Source: a bacterium (lineage in GTDB: Bacteria; Patescibacteriota; Minisyncoccia; UBA6257; 2-01-FULL-56-20). From it: a stretch of 27,563 nt of DNA. A program made the position numbers and the translations under genes. Positions 22,208-27,563 of this stretch are shown piece after piece (within the stretch, counting starts at the first letter, position 1; each line of letters opens with the position of its first letter). The notes under the pieces were generated by a model that saw only the letters and a list, made by a program, of their open reading frames with translations, was not told the origin of the DNA and searched no databases. The DNA is taken from NCBI GenBank assembly GCA_021813155.1, contig JAKALK010000004.1, forward strand, positions 1 to 27,563, written 5' to 3'.

Positions 22208-23233
22208 ATGTCTAAAAAGGCCCTTATCACTGGTATTACAGGTCAAGACGGCTCTCATCTTGCCGACTTACTTCTTAAAAAAGGATACGAAGTAAATGGG
22301 ATCATCCGCCGGGCTTCAACTTTTAATACTCAACGCCTTGAACATATCTATCAAGATCCTCATACCAAAAATTACATCTTCCGCCTGCACTATGGAGACC
22401 TGGCTGATGCCAACACGATTCGGAAGTTGATCTACAAGATCGATCCGGATGAAATCTATAATCTTGCTGCCCAGTCTCACGTTCGAGTTTCTTTCGATAT
22501 TCCTGAATATACCGCCAATATTGTTGCTATGGGCACTCTCCGGCTCTTAGAGGCCATAAAAGATTACGAAGAACAAACTGGTCACAGGGTTAAATTTTAT
22601 CAAGCTTCAAGTTCTGAAATGTATGGTTCGTCTCCTGCGCCCCAAAACGAGAATACTTCTTTTAACCCCAGGAGTCCGTATGCCTACTCAAAAGTTTTCG
22701 CTTTTCATTGCACTAAAAATTATCGCGAAGCTTACAACCTCTTTGCAGCAAATGGTATTCTCTTCAATCACGAAGGTCCGCGCCGCGGAGAAACTTTTGT
22801 TACTCGGAAAATCACCCGTGGTGTTGCCCGTATTTTGGCCGGCCTTGATAAAAAAATCTACCTTGGCAACCTAGACGCCAAGCGGGACTGGGGCTACGCT
22901 CCTGAATACGTAGAAGCAATGTGGCTGATGCTTCAGCAACCAGAGCCGGAAGATTACGTGATTGGTACCGGCGAAGCTCATTCAGTAAAGGAGTTTCTCG
23001 AACTCGCTTTTCATTATGTCGGTATTAGTAATTGGCAAGATTATATAGAAATTGATCCTCGTTACTATCGACCCACTGAAGTTGATTATCTTGTCGCTGA
23101 TATTTCCAAAGCTAAAACTAAACTTGGCTGGCAACCAAAAACTAAATTCGAGGAACTAGTGAAGATTATGATCAAACATGATCTTGAACTCCAAGGCTTA
23201 AAGGAAAAAGCGGAACAAATAAAATTATCCTAA
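22208..23233 (+). CDS. gmd: GDP-mannose 4,6-dehydratase
   Basis: A 341-aa short-chain dehydrogenase that turns GDP-D-mannose into GDP-4-keto-6-deoxymannose. It has the NADP-binding loop GITGQDGSHLADLLL (9-23), RRAST (34-38), NLAAQSHVRVSFDIPEYT (85-102), the active-site SSSEMYG (134-140) with Tyr158 and Lys162 in YAYSK, and the signature HEGPRRGETFVTRKI, where Gmd usually has HESPRRG. KRDWGYAPEYVEAMW supports Gmd over other epimerases. Length is normal. It works with the next gene to make GDP-L-fucose. The 42-nt gap upstream has no clear promoter. Confidence 0.96.
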   Translation: MSKKALITGITGQDGSHLADLLLKKGYEVNGIIRRASTFNTQRLEHIYQDPHTKNYIFRLHYGDLADANTIRKLIYKIDPDEIYNLAAQSHVRVSFDIPEYTANIVAMGTLRLLEAIKDYEEQTGHRVKFYQASSSEMYGSSPAPQNENTSFNPRSPYAYSKVFAFHCTKNYREAYNLFAANGILFNHEGPRRGETFVTRKITRGVARILAGLDKKIYLGNLDAKRDWGYAPEYVEAMWLMLQQPEPEDYVIGTGEAHSVKEFLELAFHYVGISNWQDYIEIDPRYYRPTEVDYLVADISKAKTKLGWQPKTKFEELVKIMIKHDLELQGLKEKAEQIKLS

Positions 23234-23243
23234 GGAAAGCTAG

Positions 23244-24182
23244 ATGGATCTTAAAAATAAAAAAGTTCTGGTTACTGGCGGCGCTGGTTTTTTAGGTTCT
23301 TTCGTAACTGAAAGACTTTTGGCGCGTGGCGTTCCAAAAGAAAGTATTTCCATTCCGCGCTCTGAAGAGTTTAATCTTACAAAATGGGAAAATTGCGAGC
23401 AGGTCGTGAAAGGGAAAGATCTGGTAATCCATTTAGCGGCTGTGGTCGGTGGTATTGGTGCCAATCGAGAACATCCTGGAAAATTTTTCTACGACAACTT
23501 AATGATGGGCGCCCAGCTTATGGAAGCGGCTCGTCAAGCTAAAGTAGAAAAATTTGTCGCCATTGGCACGATTTGCGCTTATCCTAAATTCACCCCCGTA
23601 CCTTTTAGAGAAGAAAATCTTTGGAACGGTTATCCCGAAGAAACCAACGCTCCTTACGGTCTAGCTAAGAAAATGCTCTTGGTCCAAGCCCAAGCTTATC
23701 GCGAGGAGTATGGCCTAAACGCTGTCTACCTTCTGCCGGTTAACCTCTATGGCCCCCGCGATAACTTCGATCCTAAAAATTCTCACGTTATTCCTGCGCT
23801 TATTAAAAAAGTGGCTGACGCAAAAGCTGAAGGCAGGAAATATATTGAAGCATGGGGAACCGGCAAAGCCACTAGAGAATTTCTCTACGTCGAAGACGCT
23901 GCCGAAGGTATTATTCTTTGCACTGAAAAATACAATAAACCAGACCCCGTCAACCTGGGTGCCGGCATGGAAATCTCCATCAAAGACCTCTTGGAATTAA
24001 TTTGTAAATTAATGGGTTTTCAAGGAGAAATTCGATGGGATTCTTCTAAACCTGATGGTCAGCCGAGAAGAATGCTCGATACTTCTCGAGCCGAAAAAGA
24101 GTTTGGTTTCAAGGCTAAGACTGATTTTAAAACTGGCCTCAAGCGAACCATTGATTGGTATCTTAAAAACCGACCAGCTTAA
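23244..24182 (+). CDS. fcl: GDP-L-fucose synthase (NAD-dependent epimerase/reductase)
   Basis: A 312-aa enzyme that epimerises and reduces GDP-4-keto-6-deoxymannose to GDP-L-fucose. It has the Rossmann loop TGGAGFLG (11-18), VVGGIGANREHPGKFFYDN (67-85), GTICAYPK (108-115) containing Cys111 of the catalytic set, Tyr138 and Lys142 in YGLAK, PVNLYGPRDNFDP (165-177) and His181. The serine of the usual SSCIYP motif is Thr109 here. An AAGGA ribosome binding site lies about 8 nt before the ATG. Directly after gmd, which supports the assignment. Confidence 0.92.
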   Translation: MDLKNKKVLVTGGAGFLGSFVTERLLARGVPKESISIPRSEEFNLTKWENCEQVVKGKDLVIHLAAVVGGIGANREHPGKFFYDNLMMGAQLMEAARQAKVEKFVAIGTICAYPKFTPVPFREENLWNGYPEETNAPYGLAKKMLLVQAQAYREEYGLNAVYLLPVNLYGPRDNFDPKNSHVIPALIKKVADAKAEGRKYIEAWGTGKATREFLYVEDAAEGIILCTEKYNKPDPVNLGAGMEISIKDLLELICKLMGFQGEIRWDSSKPDGQPRRMLDTSRAEKEFGFKAKTDFKTGLKRTIDWYLKNRPA

Positions 24183-24199
24183 TTGATTTTTAACCGGCA

Positions 24200-25372
24200 A
24201 TGCTTACTATCTTCGCTAATCTTCGCATTAATAGCGAGACTCGTCTTCAGCACCTCAAGGATTCCTTCCGATCCTTCTCAGTTATCAGTGACAACTGGTT
24301 GGTCAATATCCGTGGCGCCTTAAGAAAGGAAACTCTCGACTTCCTAAAAAAGAATCTTGGGCCGAAAGGCGTCTATTTTGAGCTCTTAGATGACAGTCGT
24401 GGCTGGACTAAAAACGCCCTCGAGATGGTTAGCCAAGCTAAATACTCGCATCTTTTAGTCTGGAACGAAGATCATTTTAACCTTGCTTCTCCTAAAGTTT
24501 ATCAGGAACTAGCGGAAAATTTAAAGGAATCAGACACCGATTATATGCAATATTCTTGGTGGAATTTTGGCAAACTTAGGCTTTTCTTTGAGTCTTTTCC
24601 CTTAAATCATTTTGAGCGTCTCGATACCATCGAACTTACTAAAGACATCTGGTTAGAACTTAAAAAGAAGGGGCACAGCGATCATCTCATTTCTTTAAAT
24701 GGGATTTATAAAAAGGAATTTTTCATCAAACTCTTAAAAAAAGATCAAGAGAAAATCCCTTTTGTTGGCAGCTCTCTCCATCATTTCGCTGAAAGATTTT
24801 TGAAAATTTTTGGTATCACCTCGGGCCGAGAGAAGTACTTTCACTGGGTCAACCAAAAACTCTTTAAAAACCGTCTAAGCCGTTTTTCAAAAGAAACCCC
24901 GTTCAATCTCGAGCGAGATCCTAGTTACAGCGACATTTTGCCCTTTAAACTAGCTCTGCCCCAACAAGAACTTTTTGCCTGTATTGATGACGATGCCGGG
25001 ATGCAGCCCGGATACCAACTCATCAAGCGAGGACTGTATCCTCTCGAACCATTTTTAAAGATTCGCCACCGGAGAACTTCTCCTCAAGATAACCAGTCGA
25101 AACAATTCCAATTCGACCGGGGCTTCCGTCAAAATCTACCTCGTTTTTACGAAGATGTTCTAAGAACTGAAGCTCTCTTAATTCAAACCCTAGAAGTGAC
25201 TGAGGGCTCTCTTTCCATCTCTGCCCAAAATCAGAAAATTGAGTTAAAATCGGGAGAAGCTGTTGATTTATACACTAACCTCTCATATCAAATCGAAGCC
25301 CATGAAAAAACTACCGCTGTCTTAAATTTACCCAGTCTTAAAAACAAAAAAATTATTCACCCCGAAACCTAA
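24200..25372 (+). CDS. Glycosyltransferase-like protein with cupin-like C-terminal end
   Basis: A 390-aa protein whose family I do not know for certain. Residues 1-210 look like a GT-A nucleotide-sugar fold: an opening beta strand (MLTIFANLRI), a helix, and YSHLLVWNEDHF (82-93), where E90-D91 sits at the place of the metal-binding DxD. Residues 120-160 are aromatic (YMQYSWWNFGKLRLFF). Residues about 330-385 alternate beta strands and turns (TLEVTEGSLSIS, KSGEAVDLY), which resembles half of a cupin barrel. No membrane helix is present. It lies between fcl and a cupin gene (2-nt gap), so it may transfer or modify fucose or a related sugar. Function is inferred only from context. Confidence 0.65.
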   Translation: MLTIFANLRINSETRLQHLKDSFRSFSVISDNWLVNIRGALRKETLDFLKKNLGPKGVYFELLDDSRGWTKNALEMVSQAKYSHLLVWNEDHFNLASPKVYQELAENLKESDTDYMQYSWWNFGKLRLFFESFPLNHFERLDTIELTKDIWLELKKKGHSDHLISLNGIYKKEFFIKLLKKDQEKIPFVGSSLHHFAERFLKIFGITSGREKYFHWVNQKLFKNRLSRFSKETPFNLERDPSYSDILPFKLALPQQELFACIDDDAGMQPGYQLIKRGLYPLEPFLKIRHRRTSPQDNQSKQFQFDRGFRQNLPRFYEDVLRTEALLIQTLEVTEGSLSISAQNQKIELKSGEAVDLYTNLSYQIEAHEKTTAVLNLPSLKNKKIIHPET

Positions 25373-25374
25373 AT

Positions 25375-25722
25375 ATGCTCCCTTTAAATTCTCCTCGTCA
25401 TATCGATAAACCCTGGGGCTATGAAGAAATTCTAGAAACCAACGATCACTACACCGTCAAAAAGCTTCTTATGAAGAAAGGACGCCAGTGTTCCTATCAG
25501 TATCACGAGCGAAAAATGGAAACTGTGATGGCTCTTTTAGGGAACCTTGTAATCATTCTCGAAGACGGCGAAATAATTCTAAAACCCGGCGAGTCGGTAA
25601 CTTTACAACCTCTCACTAAACACCGCATGGTCGCTCGTAGCGAAGATTGTCTTTATCTCGAATGTTCTACTTCTGAACTTGATGACGTTGTCCGGATCGA
25701 AGACGACTACGGTCGCAAGTAA
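25375..25722 (+). CDS. ManA/ManC type II mannose-6-phosphate isomerase-like cupin
   Basis: A 115-aa single-domain cupin. It carries the family start KPWGYEEIL (12-20), the metal-site motif Q42-x-H44-x4-E49 in YQYHERKMET, GEIILKPGESVTLQP, and the second-site His83 in TKHRMVA. This matches the C-terminal half of bifunctional ManC and free type II phosphomannose isomerases, which convert fructose-6-P and mannose-6-P, the entry point to GDP-mannose. It is 2 nt after the glycosyltransferase-like gene. A supply role for gmd/fcl is sensible; a different sugar substrate remains possible for such a short cupin. Confidence 0.82.
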   Translation: MLPLNSPRHIDKPWGYEEILETNDHYTVKKLLMKKGRQCSYQYHERKMETVMALLGNLVIILEDGEIILKPGESVTLQPLTKHRMVARSEDCLYLECSTSELDDVVRIEDDYGRK

Positions 25723-25748
25723 AAACCACCAATGTCTTTATTTTCTCG

Positions 25749-26681
25749 ATGAGGCACCTCGTTTCTCTTAAAGAACAAAGTCCGGACGACCTCCGCCATA
25801 TTCTTGATCTTGCTTCGAAGATCAAAACTTTCCACAGAAGGAATTCTTTTCTTAGCCAGCGAACGCTCATTATGTTGTTCCAAAAAAACTCGACTCGAAC
25901 TAGGCTTTCTTTTGAAGCGGCTATGACTGAGCTGGGTGGGCATGCTATTTTTCTCGACGCTCGGACCACTCAATTAGGACTCGCCGATTTTCAAGATGAA
26001 ATCAGAGCTATTATGAGAATGGGGGATATTTTGATGTTTCGAGCGCTGCACGCAAGCGATGTCGAAGTTGCTTCCTCGATGAACGTTGTCCCAGTGATCG
26101 ATGCGTGTAGCGAAAAATACCACCCCTGCCAAGCGCTAGGAGATATTTTCACTATGGCTGAGAAAGCTGGCAGCTTAGATAAAATCGGCAAGGTTGTTTG
26201 GTTGGGTATCGAGAATAATGTCTCTAACACCCTGATGCTTGCCTGCGCTAAATTAGGAATCGAGTTTTGGGTGGTGGCTCCTGAAAGAGACCCCGCTAGT
26301 CTCGATGAAGAACTAATAAAACAAACTGAAGCCACCAGATACGTTCATCGCACTCTTGACTTGAAACAGGCACTGGACAACGCTGGGTTCATACACACTG
26401 ACACTTGGATGAATATGGAGTTTTTTGAAAACGGCAAAGTTAAGTCGAATTATGAAGACGAATACCGCCGCCGCCTGAATGTTTTTAATCCTTATCAAAT
26501 TAACATAGAATTATTGACTCGCTATTCTCCTAATGCAAAAATAATGCACTGTATGCCATGCCATGTCGGTTACGAAATTACTCGCGAAACTATTAATCAT
26601 CCCAACTCTATTATTTTTGATCAGGCTGAAAATAGAAAACATATCCAAAAAGCCATCTTAAGCTGGCTCTTAACTATTTAG
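25749..26681 (+). CDS. Ornithine carbamoyltransferase-family protein with altered acceptor site
   Basis: A 310-aa member of the aspartate/ornithine carbamoyltransferase family. The carbamoyl-phosphate half is intact: FQKNSTRTRLSFE (44-56), with STRTR at 48-52, Arg98 in MFRA, and HPCQALGD (125-132). The acceptor half differs from OTCase: the usual D-x-W-x-S-M-G loop reads DTWMNME (218-224), followed by roughly ten extra residues before RLNVFNPYQIN (242-252), and HCLP reads HCMPCHVGYEIT (267-278). The N-terminus MRHLVSLKEQSPDDLRHIL matches the family, fixing the ATG at 25749. It lies between a sugar isomerase and a NodU-type carbamoyltransferase, not beside arginine genes. The acceptor may not be ornithine. 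Confidence 0.85.
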   Translation: MRHLVSLKEQSPDDLRHILDLASKIKTFHRRNSFLSQRTLIMLFQKNSTRTRLSFEAAMTELGGHAIFLDARTTQLGLADFQDEIRAIMRMGDILMFRALHASDVEVASSMNVVPVIDACSEKYHPCQALGDIFTMAEKAGSLDKIGKVVWLGIENNVSNTLMLACAKLGIEFWVVAPERDPASLDEELIKQTEATRYVHRTLDLKQALDNAGFIHTDTWMNMEFFENGKVKSNYEDEYRRRLNVFNPYQINIELLTRYSPNAKIMHCMPCHVGYEITRETINHPNSIIFDQAENRKHIQKAILSWLLTI

Positions 26682-26692
26682 ACTAAACCAAG

Positions 26693-27563
26693 ATGTATAT
26701 TCTCGGTATTTCGGCTTTCTACCATGATAGTGCGGCTTGTCTCCTTAAAGATGGTAAGATTGTGGCCGCGGCCCAAGAAGAAAGATTCACTCGTAAGAAA
26801 CACGACGAGCGTTTTCCGAAAAACGCTGTTCAGTATTGCTTGGAAAGCCAGGGCATTAAAATTAGCGATGTTAATTTCGTTGCTTTCTATGAAAAACCCT
26901 TCTTAAAATTCGAGCGCCTTTTAGAAACCTACCTCGCCTTTGCTCCTCGTGGGTTTGCTTCATTTCTCAAAGCCATGCCGCTTTGGCTTAAAGAAAAGCT
27001 TTGGATGAAAAGTTACCTCGCTAAGGAGCTTGGATTTTCGGGCGCCATTCTTTTCCTTGAGCACCACGAATCCCACGCCGCATCCGCTTTTTTCCCCTCG
27101 CCCTTTAAGCAAGCCGCTTTTCTCACTGCTGATGGAGTGGGCGAGTGGGCCACTGCCAGCTACGGCGTTGGTTCTGGAAACGGAGTTAAAATTCTAAACG
27201 AAATTAAATTCCCTCATTCTCTCGGTTTGCTTTATTCCGCTTTTACTTATTACACCGGTTTTAAAGTTAACTCAGGCGAGTATAAAGTGATGGGACTTGC
27301 TCCCTACGGAGAGCCTAAATATAAAAACTTAATCCTTAAAAACTTAATTGACGTTAAAGAAGACGGTTCTTTTAAAATGAATATGGACTATTTCGATTAC
27401 TGCGCCGGTCTAACTATGACTAATACTAAGTTCGATAAACTTTTTGGAGGTCCGCCGCGCAAACCCGAGAGCCCCCTTACTCAGCGAGAAATGAATCTCG
27501 CCTGTTCTATTCAAGAAGTTACTGAGGAAATAATGCTTAAAATGGCTCGCCATATTAGAAAAA
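26693..27563 (+). CDS. NodU/CmcH-type carbamoyltransferase (partial, cut at right edge)
   Basis: The first 290 residues of a carbamoyltransferase that normally spans about 570-620. It opens with MYILGISAFYHDSAACLL and AAAQEERFTRKKHDERFP, the family N-terminus, and carries the metal-site signature EHHESHAASAF (123-133), DGVGEWAT (147-154), SLGLLYSAFTYYTGFKVN and EYKVMGLAPYGEPKY. The family joins carbamoyl phosphate to hydroxyl groups of sugars, Nod factors or antibiotics through an adenylate intermediate. It begins 11 nt after the OTC-like gene, in a glycan cluster, so carbamoylation of a sugar in the surface polymer is the best guess. The acceptor-binding C-terminal part is outside the window. 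Confidence 0.93.
   Translation, partial: MYILGISAFYHDSAACLLKDGKIVAAAQEERFTRKKHDERFPKNAVQYCLESQGIKISDVNFVAFYEKPFLKFERLLETYLAFAPRGFASFLKAMPLWLKEKLWMKSYLAKELGFSGAILFLEHHESHAASAFFPSPFKQAAFLTADGVGEWATASYGVGSGNGVKILNEIKFPHSLGLLYSAFTYYTGFKVNSGEYKVMGLAPYGEPKYKNLILKNLIDVKEDGSFKMNMDYFDYCAGLTMTNTKFDKLFGGPPRKPESPLTQREMNLACSIQEVTEEIMLKMARHIRK

Overview
The window reads as a piece of a Patescibacteria (Candidate Phyla Radiation) chromosome. This rests on gene content: a PrgI / VirB4 / TrbL-type secretion locus lacking most canonical T4SS parts, surrounded by secreted proteins of unknown family, plus compact housekeeping enzymes, GpmI, RNase Y, SecG and an O-antigen-ligase cluster, all tightly packed. TGA is used as a real stop codon (e.g. 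ends of the genes at 784 and 16361), so the Gracilibacteria/Absconditabacteria recoding is not in use. I cannot place it to class. No tRNA, rRNA, CRISPR array, transposase or integrase was seen.

Left block (1-9169, minus strand). One run of seven genes, read right to left: membrane-anchored protein with a four-cysteine C-terminal domain (9169-7979), 805-aa exported PKD protein with a duplicated CX10C motif (7919-5502), polytopic TrbL/VirB6-like protein (5479-3737), soluble proline-rich protein (3735-2158), PrgI-like membrane protein (2041-1529), stand-alone VirB4/TraC N-terminal-like protein (1470-784), and a VirB4-type ATPase that runs off the left edge. This looks like a reduced type IV secretion-like envelope machine; its substrate cannot be read from the sequence.

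Middle block (9230-18274). Minus-strand rsmA and a compact UvrD/PcrA-type helicase; a lone plus-strand membrane-anchored lysozyme-fold protein (12010-12513); then minus-strand gpmI, a four-TM holin-IV-like protein, secG, an OppA-like solute-binding protein, a DksA/TraR zinc-finger protein and comM.

Right block (18297-27563, plus strand). A recognisable promoter and a ~220-nt leader with the Shine-Dalgarno inside a predicted stem precede rny (RNase Y). There follows a surface-glycan cluster: O-antigen ligase-like protein, TPR-like anchored protein, Gmd and Fcl (GDP-mannose to GDP-L-fucose), a glycosyltransferase-like/cupin protein, a ManA/ManC-type cupin, an ornithine-carbamoyltransferase homologue with an altered acceptor loop, and a NodU/CmcH-type carbamoyltransferase cut by the right edge. 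Together they suggest a fucose-containing, possibly carbamoylated surface polysaccharide.

Regulation. Several minus-strand genes (9169, 7919, 16717, probably 2041) have a TATAAT-like hexamer only 6-8 nt before the ATG and little or no usable Shine-Dalgarno, which suggests leaderless transcripts. There is no gene-free stretch over 300 bases; the longest is 18275-18552 (278 bases), which holds the rny promoter and leader. Strong intrinsic terminators were not found.
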